Positions 27,341 to 37,330 are shown, counted from the stretch's first letter. The stretch: DNA of 64,000 nt from Paracoccaceae bacterium (GCA_021296235.1 JAGWAS010000008.1:5548-69547), one strand, 5' to 3'. Numbers and translations are program-made. The notes: generated by a model from the letters alone, not told the origin.

Positions 27341-28381
27341 ATGCCAGTTAGAACGACGTGCTTGGGAGCGTTTCCGAAACCCGATTGGGTTCCCATAAGG
27401 GATTGGTTTCAAGTCGACCTCGGCGATGCCGACTACGCAGAGAAGGTAATCGGAAAGTGGAGCGACGACGGCAAGCACGATGACGATTTCAGAAGGGCTA
27501 CGGAAAGGGCGGTTCAAATTCAGCTTGACTGCGGCATCGACATTCCAACCGACGGAGAGCAACGGCGTGAAAACTATGTGCATTACCAATGCCGGTATTT
27601 TTCGGGCTTCGACTTCGTCAATCTGGAGAGGAGGGTGTTGCGAAACGGCGCCTACGACTGCGTATTGCCCGCAATCAGGTCGGACGTTACTCCCGGAAAG
27701 CCGGTCTTGGTGCGAGATTACGAGGAAGCACAGGCAGCAAGTCCAGTGCCGGTAAAGATGACGCTTCCCGGACCGCTCACCATTATCGACAGCACTGCTG
27801 ATTGCCACTATCGGGACGACCGGCGGCTGGCCGAAGATCTTGCCATTGCGCTCAATCATGAGATCCTTGCGCTTGCGGAGGCCGGTTGTTTGCACATTCA
27901 AGTCGACGAGCCGGTATTTGCAAGAAAACCCGAAGCAGCACTTGATTTTGGAGTGGATGCCCTTGAGAGCTGCTTCACCGGAGTTGACCCCAGCGTGAAC
28001 CGAACGACGCACATGTGCTGCGGCTATCCGGATAGAATCGACAATCCCGATTACCCGAAAGCGGACAATCGCGTTTACTATGATCTGCTTTCTGCGCTTG
28101 ACGGCCGCGTAGATGCAATCTCAATTGAGGACTCTCACTGCAACAACGATCTCTCGCTGTTCGAGCACTTTCGGAAATCTGTGGCCATCGTAGGCATGTT
28201 CGGGATTGCCAGAAGCCGGGTCGAATCCGCGGATGAAATCCAGCGGAGGTTGGAACAGATTCTTGCGATCCTTCCATCGGAGCGAGTCATTGCCGCTCCG
28301 GATTGCGGTCTCGGTCATCTAACGAGCGATTTGGCAACTAGGAAACTCAGAAACATGGTTGAGGCGGCAGCAAGAATCTGA
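27341..28381 (+). CDS. Stand-alone MetE C-terminal domain protein (core MetE-like methyltransferase)
   Basis: A 346-residue protein corresponding to the catalytic barrel of cobalamin-independent methionine synthase, without the N-terminal half of the usual 750-residue enzyme. The zinc ligands are present: H224 and C226 (THMCCGY), E263 (SIEDSH) and C322 (APDCGLGHL). Core MetE proteins methylate homocysteine, in archaea from methylcobalamin; bacterial homologues may use other methyl donors. The frame starts at ATG 27341 with AAGG upstream. It is not beside other methionine genes. Confidence 0.85.
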   Translation: MPVRTTCLGAFPKPDWVPIRDWFQVDLGDADYAEKVIGKWSDDGKHDDDFRRATERAVQIQLDCGIDIPTDGEQRRENYVHYQCRYFSGFDFVNLERRVLRNGAYDCVLPAIRSDVTPGKPVLVRDYEEAQAASPVPVKMTLPGPLTIIDSTADCHYRDDRRLAEDLAIALNHEILALAEAGCLHIQVDEPVFARKPEAALDFGVDALESCFTGVDPSVNRTTHMCCGYPDRIDNPDYPKADNRVYYDLLSALDGRVDAISIEDSHCNNDLSLFEHFRKSVAIVGMFGIARSRVESADEIQRRLEQILAILPSERVIAAPDCGLGHLTSDLATRKLRNMVEAAARI

Positions 28382-28816
28382 AGCTCCTTGAATCCGGTGT
28401 CGTCTATTGCTGTTGCCTTCGGAAATCGGTCGGCACCTTTCAATCGCAACGCCTTGGCTGACGATGTGTAGCAACTTCTTGTGCTCTGCAATGAATCGGC
28501 AGCATGGAAGGCAAATAGGCATGAAGCTGGAGTGGTCCAACGTAATCGAACGCCACCAACCCTATTTTCGTGGGCTGAAGTTGCAGCAATGTTGTTCCAA
28601 GAAACTGCAGAGTGAGGCAGATCAATACTGAATTTCAATGAGATGTTCGACCAAGTTGCCAATCGCCGTCGAAACCATTCCGTGCCCGCCCGCCTTGACT
28701 TCGACAGATGAAGAAGATTTGTTCATTTGCGTTCAGCAGCCTTGCCGTGACAAATTCCAGTCGGCATCGACACCAGTCGCCCTCAATGACCGGGGTTTGT
28801 AACAATTCGGAAATGT
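28382..28816. other. Gap with no recognised gene
   Basis: About 435 bases between the MetE-like gene and the decayed ATPase gene. Only short frames without domains are present, consistent with decayed sequence at the edge of a mobile-element scar. Confidence 0.5.
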
Positions 28817-29548
28817 TCAGGCGTCGGGAATGGCTCTCGTGATACTATCCAGCTTGCGTTGCCGTACCTCGCGGATGTGCTTTCGGATATCTGCAGCGAC
28901 CTGAAGAGTCTCATTGGGTTCTTGGACAACCTCGCCTGCGTGCTGCCGCAGCGCGGCGACCAGCGGGTTCAAAGCGGTAGCCTTATCAGCGTTGCTCAAC
29001 AGGATTTCGAGAAGTTCATGCACCGACGCACCGGCTGCAATCAATTCCGGTATGAGTTGCAAGGCATTGCGTATCATGCCGTCATCATCCGGCTCAAATA
29101 CATCATGCGATGATCGGAACATGTCCATGGCGGCCGCCACGTCGAGGCCGTGCCATAGTGTCGAGGATTCCATCCCATCGAAATTGACGGAAGGAAAAAT
29201 CTGTGCCCATTCCTCTTCACTGTAAAACACAGACATGAAGCGGATCAGATTCTCTACGATGGCAGACTTGCCGCGACCGCGCCGCAGCTTGTAGTAGATG
29301 CAATAGAGCGGTTCGGCGGCGGCATACTTTCTCTTTCTTCCACCCCCTTTGACAACCAGCGCTCCCCGTTCAACCAAGCGTCCCAGCATGGTCGATACGA
29401 CCCGTACATCAGTGCGTGCCCGGGCTGCAATTTCACCGGGAGTGGAGTGCTGCCAGAGGTTCAGTACGGCGATGTAGATGCGCCGTTCGGTCTTGCCAAG
29501 GGCCTTGAGATGACTTCGAAAATACTCGGTGCGGTCGTCGATCAGCAT
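28817..29548 (-). pseudogene. C-terminal remnant of an archaeal-type ATPase (ATPase_2/DUF234-like)
   Basis: The frame encodes LIDDRTEYFRSHLKALGKTE, a winged-helix segment (STPGEIAARARTDVRVVSTMLGRLVERGALVV), YCIYYKLRRGRGKSAIVENLIRFM and a helical tail. That order is typical of the region after the P-loop domain in the ATPase_2/DUF234 group. No Walker A or B motif precedes it: upstream sequence switches abruptly to a tnpB remnant on the opposite strand. I read it as a gene cut at its 5' half by an IS200/IS605-type element. A residual frame from the ATG at 29548 is intact, so a short product cannot be excluded. Confidence 0.6.
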
Positions 29549-29565
29549 CACGATGCAGACGCTCA

Positions 29566-29796
29566 ATGCCTTTGAATGTGCGTGAATATGTCTGCAACGA
29601 GTGCGGTCTTGTTCTTGACCGCGATGTCAATGCTGCACGAAACATTCTCCGGCGCGGAATGTCGCTGGCCGGGTGGGAAATTGGCTTGATGAGCCATCCC
29701 GGTGTGTCCGAGGATGTTGGGACTTCAGATGTCGCCGGGTTGCCGGGGCAGGACACGGAACGGTATGCGGCTGAAAATGGTCAGTCAGGTATATAG
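29566..29796 (+). pseudogene. tnpB (IS200/IS605 OrfB) 3' remnant
   Basis: Only the C-terminal end of TnpB survives: VCNECGLVLDRDVNAARNIL, the second Cys pair of its zinc finger plus the final DRDxNAA catalytic-Asp motif, followed by the usual short variable tail. The RuvC body and first Cys pair are missing. It abuts the truncated ATPase remnant, marking an old insertion or deletion scar. Confidence 0.8.
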
Positions 29797-30127
29797 TGCC
29801 CTTTTCATTTCAGGAATGTCGTGAAGTTCCCGCTGATCGAAGTCGGCTCAAAACGGGAAATCTACGGCTGACCAAGGTTTGGGGAGAACATGAGCCAAGG
29901 TCGAAACTGAAACTCGATTGACCTGAACCGTGCCCGAATTTCGCTTGACCGAAAATTACGATTGAACTAGGCAACGGCTCATCGTCAGTGAGTTCCGGTT
30001 CGTTCCGGTCCGCAGGTTGACGCCCGGATCGCCACCCGTCAGCGAAGGTTCGCCCACGGGTGCCGTCGGTCATTGCGGATCACCCGGTCGTCACCGTCGA
30101 AGAAGCTGAGACATGGGAGTTACCACC
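29797..30127. other. Upstream region of ffh
   Basis: About 330 bases with no gene. It must carry the ffh operon promoter; the GGGAG box at 30115-30119 is the ribosome binding site for the GTG start at 30128. Confidence 0.5.
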
Positions 30128-31636
30128 GTGTTCGAGAATTTGTCAGGCCGACTGTCCGATGTCTTCGAAGGGCTGAAACGACGCGGCATTCTGACGGAGG
30201 CAGATGTCGCCGCCGCCATGCGGGATGTGAGACTTGCCCTTCTGGAGGCGGATGTATCGCTCCCTGTGGTGAGATCCTTCATCAAGAAGGTCAACCGCAA
30301 GGCCACAGGTCAGGCGGTGATGCGGTCGGTAACTCCAGGCCACCAAGTCATCAAGATTGTTCATGACGAACTTGTCGAGATGCTGAATGGGGATGGCGGG
30401 AATTCGGCGGACCTTCGAATAGACAACCCGCCTGCGCCGATACTCATGGTCGGGCTTCAGGGTTCGGGCAAGACGACAACGACAGCCAAACTTGCGAGAA
30501 GGTTGTCAGGACGCGAAGGCAAGCGGGTTCTAATGGCGTCCCTGGACACCCACAGGCCGGCGGCAATGGAGCAGTTGCGCGTTCTCGGTGTCCAGTCACA
30601 GGTTGATACCCTGCCGATCATGGAGGGTCAGGACGCAGTCGAAATCGCCAAGAGAGCAACCAACCAAGCAAAGTTGGGCGGCTACGACGTTCTGCTTCTT
30701 GATACGGCCGGACGGTTGCATGTGGACCGGCGGCTGATGGATGAAGTCATCGAGATAAGGGATATTGCCAATCCGCGAGAGACGCTGCTGGTGGCCGACG
30801 GCCTTACCGGACAGGACGCTGTCAACGTTGCCGAGGAGTTTAAGGAAAAGGTTGGCATATCCGGCGTCATTCTCACGAGAATGGAAGGGGATGGCAGGGG
30901 CGGAAGCGCACTTAGCATGCGGGCGGTTACCGGCAAGCCCATCAAATTCATCGGAACCGGTGAAAAGCTTGATGATCTCGGTGAATTCGATCCGGAGAGG
31001 ATTGCAGGCCGCATCCTCGGCATGGGCGACATTGTCTCTCTGGTCGAAAAAGCCGCTGAAACGCTTGAGATGGAAACCGCTGAGCGGGCAATGCGCCGCA
31101 TGCAGAAGGGGCTGTTCAACCTCAACGACATGCGCAAGCAACTTGAGGCCATGGAAAAGATGGGCGGCATGCAATCCATGATGTCGATGATGCCGGGGAT
31201 GCAAAAACACATGGCCCAAGCGGAAGCCGCCGGACTCGATTCAAAGTTCGTCAAACGGCAAATAGGCCTCATCAATTCAATGACCCGAAAGGAGAGGGCC
31301 AACCCGAAAATTCTTCAGGCCAGCCGGAGAAAGCGCATCGCCGCCGGCGCCGGCATGGAGGTTGCCGATCTCAACCGCCTCCTGAAGATGCACAAGCAGA
31401 TGTCAACGATGAGCAAGATGATGTCGAAACGGGGTTTGGGCGGTGCTCTCAACTCACTGTTCGGCGGGGGCAGCTCTTTGCCCATTGATCCTTCAGCCGC
31501 ATTGGGGTCGGGCACTCTGCCCGGAGCAGCAGGGAAGTTGCCGACAGACTTCAATCTTCCGCCGGGTATGGCGGGCCGGCTGCCGGGCGGAATGGATTTG
31601 CCCAGCGGTCTCGCTGGAGGGAAACCGCGGAAGTGA
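30128..31636 (+). CDS. ffh: Signal recognition particle protein Ffh
   Basis: A 502-residue SRP GTPase targeting membrane proteins to FtsY and SecYEG. The N domain starts FENLSGRLSDVF; G1 is GLQGSGKTTT, with DTAGR and a TRMEGD in place of the common TKxDG; the Met-rich M domain spans about residues 300-430 (MGGMQSMMSMMPGMQ). I start at GTG 30128 because this yields the conserved N-terminus and has GGGAG 8 bases before it; an ATG at 30113 would add five residues. A Gly/Pro-rich C-terminal tail follows the M domain, common in alphaproteobacteria. First of the ffh-rpmE operon. Confidence 0.96.
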   Translation: MFENLSGRLSDVFEGLKRRGILTEADVAAAMRDVRLALLEADVSLPVVRSFIKKVNRKATGQAVMRSVTPGHQVIKIVHDELVEMLNGDGGNSADLRIDNPPAPILMVGLQGSGKTTTTAKLARRLSGREGKRVLMASLDTHRPAAMEQLRVLGVQSQVDTLPIMEGQDAVEIAKRATNQAKLGGYDVLLLDTAGRLHVDRRLMDEVIEIRDIANPRETLLVADGLTGQDAVNVAEEFKEKVGISGVILTRMEGDGRGGSALSMRAVTGKPIKFIGTGEKLDDLGEFDPERIAGRILGMGDIVSLVEKAAETLEMETAERAMRRMQKGLFNLNDMRKQLEAMEKMGGMQSMMSMMPGMQKHMAQAEAAGLDSKFVKRQIGLINSMTRKERANPKILQASRRKRIAAGAGMEVADLNRLLKMHKQMSTMSKMMSKRGLGGALNSLFGGGSSLPIDPSAALGSGTLPGAAGKLPTDFNLPPGMAGRLPGGMDLPSGLAGGKPRK

Positions 31637-32025
31637 ATCTCCCATCCGACATGACTGCACGTCGCACCCCTGCAACTCCGACGACCACTTCGGAATCTGA
31701 ACCGGTGGCCGCCGACAAAAAGGCAGTGGAACTGCTGTTGCATGAACACCGCAAGTCAATCGACAGGCTTGATGCCATCCTCGTCTACACACTCGGCGAG
31801 CGGTTCAAACACACCATGGCGGTTGGAAAGCTGAAAGTTGAATGCGACCTTGCTCCCGCGGATCCGAAACGGGAGGCACAACAAATCGAAAGGTTGCAAA
31901 ATTTGGCCCGAAAAGCGGATGTCGATCCGGAATTTGCCAAGAGATTCATCACTTTCATCATTGAAGAAGTCATCAGACACCATCGCCTGCAACGGCACAG
32001 CAAGGAACAGAAAAACAAGGAGTAA
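31633..32025 (+). CDS. Chorismate mutase (AroQ type)
   Basis: A 130-residue protein; [20 protein letters not shown] then [21 protein letters not shown] and VIRHHRLQ are the three helices of the all-alpha AroQ fold with the family's Arg/Lys/Glu active-site residues. It converts chorismate to prephenate for Phe/Tyr synthesis. The GTG start overlaps the ffh stop by four bases and rpsP follows by 5 bases, so a biosynthetic enzyme is embedded in a translation operon, an arrangement seen in Rhodobacterales. Confidence 0.88.
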   Translation: MNLPSDMTARRTPATPTTTSESEPVAADKKAVELLLHEHRKSIDRLDAILVYTLGERFKHTMAVGKLKVECDLAPADPKREAQQIERLQNLARKADVDPEFAKRFITFIIEEVIRHHRLQRHSKEQKNKE

Positions 32026-32030
32026 AGGAA

Positions 32031-32342
32031 ATGGCCATTAAGATTCGGCTTGCGCGGGGAGGTTCAAAGAAGCGCCCCTACTATCGGATTGTCGCCGCGG
32101 ATTCTCGCATGCCGCGGGACGGCAGGTTTGTCGAGAAGCTCGGCATCTACCATCCGCTTCTGCCCAAGGACAGTGAGGCGCGGGTCAAGTTTGACGCAGA
32201 ACGCATCAAATATTGGCTTGGCACAGGAGCAACGCCGACCGATCGGGTATCCAGAATGCTTGAGAAGGAGGGACTGCTGCCGCCCAAGACACGCAACAAT
32301 CCCAAAAAGGCACTGCCACGGAAGCAGGAAGCAAGTACCTGA
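32031..32342 (+). CDS. rpsP: 30S ribosomal protein S16
   Basis: A 103-residue S16 protein: [20 protein letters not shown] and [10 protein letters not shown] are diagnostic, with a short Lys/Pro-rich tail. AAAGGAA precedes the ATG. It sits between the chorismate mutase and rimM genes in the classical order; S16 stabilises 30S assembly. Confidence 0.97.
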   Translation: MAIKIRLARGGSKKRPYYRIVAADSRMPRDGRFVEKLGIYHPLLPKDSEARVKFDAERIKYWLGTGATPTDRVSRMLEKEGLLPPKTRNNPKKALPRKQEAST

Positions 32343-32397
32343 ATCGCCGGCACCCCAACAATACACGGTTGCGGCTTGACGCAGGGCAGAATGCAGG

Positions 32398-32943
32398 ATG
32401 ATCCGGAAAAACCGCCATGCCCGACCCGACGGTTCGGAATCCGACTCTGACCGGCGGTTGATTTGCGTAGGGGCAATCTCCGGCCCCTTCGGAACCGGGG
32501 GAGAAGCAAGGATCATCAGCTACTGTGAGCAACCGGAAGCCATTGCCCGATATTCGCCCCTGATTTCGGCGGACGGGCAAAGGACCTTCAACCTTCAAAT
32601 CACGCGAAGATCCGGGAAAGGCCTCATTGCAAGATTGAGTGGCGTAATTGACCGTGAACAGGTCGCGGCACTGAAAGGTACCAAGCTGTTTGCGGACCGT
32701 GCCTCCTTTCCGACTCCGGATGAGAATGAATATTATCGCGACGATCTCATTGGGCTTGAGGTAAGAAATGCCGACGGAAGCCCGGTGGGTCGTGTTCTCA
32801 ATGTCCTGAACCACGGTGCAGGCGATCTGCTTGAAGTTTCCACGGCAGGCAGCGAAACTCTGCTGATCCCGTTCACACGCCAAGCGGCACCGGAGGTTTG
32901 TCTCCGGAACGGGTTGATCATTGTTGACCAAAATGAATTTTGA
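32398..32943 (+). CDS. rimM: 16S rRNA processing protein RimM
   Basis: A 181-residue 30S maturation factor: ICVGAISGPFGTGGEARI opens the RimM barrel and EYYRDDLIGLEVRNADG opens the PRC-barrel domain. It helps pre-30S particles mature around the S19 site. It lies between rpsP and trmD, and the S16 binding partner of the pathway is encoded just upstream. Confidence 0.94.
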   Translation: MIRKNRHARPDGSESDSDRRLICVGAISGPFGTGGEARIISYCEQPEAIARYSPLISADGQRTFNLQITRRSGKGLIARLSGVIDREQVAALKGTKLFADRASFPTPDENEYYRDDLIGLEVRNADGSPVGRVLNVLNHGAGDLLEVSTAGSETLLIPFTRQAAPEVCLRNGLIIVDQNEF

Positions 32944-33017
32944 AGCTTGGCGCCGCAGAAACATGTCGGCCCGTTCTGCGGAAGCCGGTTGGAAACCGCC
33001 AGCAACGGGATGATGTA

Positions 33018-33800
33018 TTGACTGCCGATAGCAACGAATCGAATGAAAGCTGCCAAGCTGCCACTTGGTGTGCAAAGGTCATCACCCTCCTTCCCGAGGC
33101 GTTTCCCGGAACACTGGGACAATCTCTTTCCGGGAGAGCGCTGGCGAATGGGATCTGGGAGCTGGAAACGATCGATCTGCGGCGGTTTGGCATCGGTCGG
33201 CACCGGTCCGTCGACGACACTCCCGTCGGCGGAGGCGCCGGAATGGTCATGCGTGCGGATGTGCTGGGACCCGCCCTGCGGTTTGCGATGGACGAGAGGC
33301 GCTGCCAATCTGGACGTTGGCCTGTGCTCTGCATGTCGCCGCGCGGTGAGCCGCTTACGCAGCAGTCGGTACGAGAGCTTGCCGGCATGGACGGTGTTAC
33401 CATTCTTTGCGGCAGGTTTGAGGGAATTGACGAGCGAATCCTGCAGGCATTTCGGATCAGGGAGGTCTCAATCGGAGATTTCGTGCTTTCCGGCGGTGAA
33501 ATCGCGGCTCAAGCCTTGATTGACGCGGCAGTGCGCCTTATACCGCTCGTTCTTGGGAATCAGGCATCCGTCAACGAAGAGTCCTTCAGCGGCGGACTGC
33601 TTGAATACCCGCAATACACGCGACCAAGAATTTGGGAAGGATTGCCCGTTCCGGAAAAACTGCTTTCCGGACATCACGAAGAAATCGCCTCCTGGAGGCT
33701 TTCACAATCCAGGAAATTGACGAGGCATAGACGCCCTGATCTTTGGCGGGCGTATTGCCGCAAACTCGGAGTGGATCCGGAGAATTGGCCGGGAGATTGA
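33018..33800 (+). CDS. trmD: tRNA (guanine37-N1)-methyltransferase TrmD
   Basis: A 260-residue SPOUT-class methyltransferase: ITLLPEAFPGTLGQSLSGRAL, VDDTPVGGGAGMVMRADV, LCGRFEGIDERIL and IGDFVLSGGEIAA (the trefoil-knot SAM site) are all conserved. It methylates G37 of tRNAs to prevent frameshifting. The start is uncertain: I use TTG 33018, the nearest in-frame start before the conserved region, with GGGA 7 bases upstream; a TTG at 32940 overlapping the rimM stop would add 26 unconserved residues. Confidence 0.93.
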   Translation: MTADSNESNESCQAATWCAKVITLLPEAFPGTLGQSLSGRALANGIWELETIDLRRFGIGRHRSVDDTPVGGGAGMVMRADVLGPALRFAMDERRCQSGRWPVLCMSPRGEPLTQQSVRELAGMDGVTILCGRFEGIDERILQAFRIREVSIGDFVLSGGEIAAQALIDAAVRLIPLVLGNQASVNEESFSGGLLEYPQYTRPRIWEGLPVPEKLLSGHHEEIASWRLSQSRKLTRHRRPDLWRAYCRKLGVDPENWPGD

Positions 33801-33836
33801 CGCCGGCGTGGCCACAAGCCCAAGGGGACATTTGCC

Positions 33837-34217
33837 ATGGACATCATTTCGGAAATTGAATCCGAGCAGGTCAGGAAATTGGAACAATCAATTCCTGATT
33901 TCAGGGCCGGCGACACAATTCGGGTCGGTTTCAAGGTAACAGAGGGAAGCCGCACCCGAATTCAGAACTATGAAGGCGTGTGCATTTCCCGCAGGGGCGG
34001 CGACGGCATCGCCGGCACCTTCACGGTTCGGAAGATATCTTTCGGTGAAGGTGTTGAACGCGTGTTCCCGCTTCATTCGACCAACATCGAATCAATTTCC
34101 GTGATTCGACGAGGGCGGGTCAGGCGCGCCAAGCTCTACTACCTTCGGTCGCGCCGGGGCAAATCCGCCAGGATTGCGGAACGAACAAATTACCGGCCGC
34201 TGCGTGCGAAGGAATAA
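33837..34217 (+). CDS. rplS: 50S ribosomal protein L19
   Basis: A 126-residue L19: [33 protein letters not shown] and [13 protein letters not shown] are conserved, and the C-terminal [14 protein letters not shown] is typical. It lies at the 30S-50S interface. It follows trmD by 36 bases. Confidence 0.97.
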   Translation: MDIISEIESEQVRKLEQSIPDFRAGDTIRVGFKVTEGSRTRIQNYEGVCISRRGGDGIAGTFTVRKISFGEGVERVFPLHSTNIESISVIRRGRVRRAKLYYLRSRRGKSARIAERTNYRPLRAKE

Positions 34218-34238
34218 ACGGCGAGTGAGGATCACAGC

Positions 34239-34460
34239 ATGAAGAAGGACATTCATCCGGACTATCACGAAATCGATGTCAAGCTCACCAACGGAGACAT
34301 CGTCAGGATGCGTTCAACCTACGGGTCCGACGGAGACACATTGTCGCTGGACATTGATCCTTCAGTACATCCGGCGTGGACTGGTGGCGGAACTCACCTC
34401 ATGGACACAGGTGGACGGGTTTCCAAATTCAAGAAGAAATATCAGGGTTTTGGATTCTGA
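34239..34460 (+). CDS. rpmE: 50S ribosomal protein L31 (non-zinc type)
   Basis: A 73-residue L31: [20 protein letters not shown] and SVHPAWTGG then [13 protein letters not shown]. The four zinc-binding Cys of the C+ form are absent, as in many alphaproteobacteria. It is last in the ffh-rpmE block. The ATG is preceded by GTGAGGATC. Confidence 0.96.
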   Translation: MKKDIHPDYHEIDVKLTNGDIVRMRSTYGSDGDTLSLDIDPSVHPAWTGGGTHLMDTGGRVSKFKKKYQGFGF

Positions 34461-34994
34461 TCAGCCCCCACTCTGCAATTTCTGAATTGACAGGTTAAGC
34501 AATTTCCGTCCGATGCGGGCACTGGAGTGCCGGATCCGGATCATGGACACGTGCAGCATTTGGGGACTCGAATGGAAGCTGGTTATGTCACGTGTGCCGC
34601 CAGTCGCCGCATCCCGCTGACTCCAATTAACTGCAAAGTGATGTGCCATCCGGAATGGTCAGGGCAAGTCTCAATGAAGAGCCCGGCGGTGCCGCACTGA
34701 TCCGAAATTGCTGAGTAATTCAGATCGGCAGACAAATCCAAACAATCGCATTGTCCGGCGTGGATTCGCATTGAATTCCATGTCCGGAACATCTCGGTGC
34801 AGGTTCGCGATGATCACCCGCCCCCAAAAACGCATCGTGGACATGTGCAACCTTCAACGGATCTGGCGCGGTGGCAGGAAGTAGCAGGCAAACGGGTCAA
34901 TGAGTGTCCAAGCCTGCAGACACCTGCGCATGAAACAACAGATGCACCGCTGGTTGATGCACTGTGGCCTATTGTGAATCGACATAAATTGGAT
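34461..34994. other. Gap with no recognised gene
   Basis: About 530 bases between rpmE and the tRNA-Arg gene. No protein-like frame or RNA gene found beyond the tRNA at its right edge. Confidence 0.5.
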
Positions 34995-35071
34995 TGGCGC
35001 GCTGGGGAGGATTCGAACCCCCGACCCCTTGATTCGTAGTCAAGTACTCTATCCAGCTGAGCTACCAGCGC
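34995..35071 (-). tRNA. tRNA-Arg (anticodon ACG)
   Basis: Reading the minus strand from 35071, a full 77-base cloverleaf forms: acceptor GCGCTGG/CCAGCGC, D arm GCTC/GAGT, anticodon stem CTTGA/TCAAG around loop CTACGAA (anticodon ACG), a 5-base variable region GGGTC, T arm with TTCGAAT, discriminator G and an encoded CCA end. ACG is the arginine tRNA whose wobble A is converted to inosine by TadA. Confidence 0.97.
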
Positions 35072-35232
35072 CTCATGCTCTGGTTAACCGCAAGCACGGT
35101 CAATTGCAACAAGCCGGTTGCCAGCGGAAAGGTCAATCTGTTGCATCCCAAAGATATCGCGAACTGGCGGCGACCAAACCGGAACCAACCGATTGCCTCA
35201 TCGGAAAACACGATATGGCGCAGCTGCGCTAT

Positions 35233-36930
35233 TCAGTCAGCAGCCGCACCGGATTCTTCAACCGGGTTCTCAAGCTTCGGCAGAACAATTCTGATCTCCG
35301 CCCCGGCGATCTTCGATCCATCCGGGGGAATCGGATGTTCGCAAATCTCCATGCTGCCGCCGAGCCGCTGCATCCTGTCCTTGACGATTTCCAGCCCCAT
35401 TCCCCAACCCTTCGCAAGTGATCCGTCGTAATCGGCTCCGGCTGCTTCAGGATCGGCTGGTCCGCCTGCGAAACCGGGTCCGTTGTCCCTGACACTGATG
35501 ATGATTTTGTCTCCACTTTCCAGTGCCGCTATTTCGACCAGATTCAACCTCCAATCCTTCTGCCGGACGAGATTTCCGGATTTCCGTATGGCTTTGATTG
35601 AATTTCTGATCAGGTTCTCGATTGCACTGCGCATAGCGGCCCTGTTGGCCCGGACCTGCAAATCCTCAGGCACATTCAACTTCGCGGTTGCACACAACAA
35701 ATTCTCGGGTTTCACACCGCCTTCCCCACAATCTACGGCCATGAGGTGGACATTGCGGCAGAGGATACCTCTGCAGAATTCATGCAAATTGAAGGTAACG
35801 GCCTTTGCGGACCCGTTTTCGGCCATCGATACGAAATCGAAGATGTCATTGAGGAAGTTCACGGTGTCCCGCTGCATGTCGGACAGCCGGTCCGCCAGAT
35901 CATCGGTCTTCGTTCTGTCGGTTTCGTTTCCGATTTCCCGGGCAATGAGATTCTGGACGATCAAGGCATCCTTAACATCATGCTCGACCTGTGCCCGATA
36001 GTTCAGAAATGCCTTGAAACCCTCCACCCGAATGGTTTGTTTAAGTTTCCTGACCTCAGTCTCAGCCTCGTGTATTTCACCAACGGCACTTTGACCTTCA
36101 ACGGTCAGTGCTCTGGATTCCGCTGCCGGATTCTCTGCCAGTTTGCTTACGGTCTCCCTGAGCTTCGTCAGGGGCGCCGCGATCTGGCGGTTGCCTGTCA
36201 AATACATGAGGATCGCAACAATCACCATCAGAACCGATGCCTGCAGAAAATATGCAAGCATGAAACCAATTGTGTCGCGGCGCAATTTTGCTGCATCAAG
36301 GGCAATGACCTTGATGACCACATCATTTTCGTCGCTTCCGAGCCGTGCAGGAAGAAGATGGTCGGCATTGTTGATTATCACAAAATCTTTGCCTGTTTGG
36401 AACAATCGCAAAAACGCATTGAAGAAATAGTCCGCGAACTCCAATTCCTTCAGATCAATGTTCGTGGTTGCGGCTCCTTCAATCGGTAGTTCACCTTCCG
36501 TGAAGCTGAGCGTCCTTGCGTTTTGGCCGGATTTGTAACTCAGTGGCTCGACGCCGTACTGTTCCCTCAACATCCGCAGCGTCCGGTTGACCGCATCGGT
36601 TCCGCCCTCGGCATCCTGGTCAACGATTCTTGCCGCCAACTGTCCAATAACATCCGATTTCTCGACGCCGTTCTCCAGTTGGTACCTCTCGAACACCGAC
36701 AGGAGAACAATGAACAAAACAAGCTGCGCCAGCACCACATACTCAACTGTCCAGATGAATAGTCGAGCCTTTATCGAGGAAAGGAATTTTCCCGCCCGTT
36801 CAGGATGATACCCGTCGGTGCGGGATTGCCCATTCCGATCGGTCGAAGGATCCGGTGGCCCACCGGCACCCTGAATGGTTGATGCATCGGAATTTGCTGA
36901 TGACACCTGCAACTCCCCTATTGATGGCAC
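35233..36930 (-). CDS. Membrane sensor histidine kinase with atypical phosphoacceptor region
   Basis: A 565-residue protein: TM1 about residues 57-79, an extracytoplasmic segment about 80-220, TM2 about 221-245, a HAMP-like linker, then a helical region with H317 in QVEHDVKDAL, an N-box NLIRNSIKAIRKSG, G1 VRDNGPGF and G2 GWGMGLEIV. The ATP-binding domain is a clear HATPase_c, but the H-box lacks the usual H-E-x-[RN]-x-P pattern. No response-regulator gene is adjacent, so it is an orphan. The signal is unknown. Confidence 0.82.
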   Translation of the reverse strand: MPSIGELQVSSANSDASTIQGAGGPPDPSTDRNGQSRTDGYHPERAGKFLSSIKARLFIWTVEYVVLAQLVLFIVLLSVFERYQLENGVEKSDVIGQLAARIVDQDAEGGTDAVNRTLRMLREQYGVEPLSYKSGQNARTLSFTEGELPIEGAATTNIDLKELEFADYFFNAFLRLFQTGKDFVIINNADHLLPARLGSDENDVVIKVIALDAAKLRRDTIGFMLAYFLQASVLMVIVAILMYLTGNRQIAAPLTKLRETVSKLAENPAAESRALTVEGQSAVGEIHEAETEVRKLKQTIRVEGFKAFLNYRAQVEHDVKDALIVQNLIAREIGNETDRTKTDDLADRLSDMQRDTVNFLNDIFDFVSMAENGSAKAVTFNLHEFCRGILCRNVHLMAVDCGEGGVKPENLLCATAKLNVPEDLQVRANRAAMRSAIENLIRNSIKAIRKSGNLVRQKDWRLNLVEIAALESGDKIIISVRDNGPGFAGGPADPEAAGADYDGSLAKGWGMGLEIVKDRMQRLGGSMEICEHPIPPDGSKIAGAEIRIVLPKLENPVEESGAAAD

Positions 36931-37330
36931 CGCACATCAGGTTGGGTGCCTTCATCTAAGCCGCCCTTTCTCCACCCAACAGATCAACGGCAGCTGTGCA
37001 CCAGGTGGCACGCCTCCGGTCACAGCGCTGTTTGCCGCTGATGGCGTGTGCCTGACGGCGGTGGTCCGCTCCGCTGGCTTCGCACCCTGCGAGAACGGCC
37101 CATGCACAAGTCAACATGGCTTGCGACTGCAAGCCTTTCACCCACATTGGCGGGAATCTCAACTCACTTAAACCCATAACGGTGTGCGCGAACCCGCTTT
37201 GCATGCTGAACAACAAAGCCTGAATGGCGACCATCCATCCCGCGGAGACAATCCTCATTCCGGAGCCACCAGATTGACGATGCAAATCTCCCGCCATAAC
37301 GGGTTCCGGAATGTCTTCATCCAGTTCAAG
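36931..37330. other. Gap with no recognised gene
   Basis: About 400 bases between the sensor-kinase start and the TVP38-like gene end. Nothing recognised; the kinase promoter should be at the left side, near 36935-37000. Confidence 0.5.
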
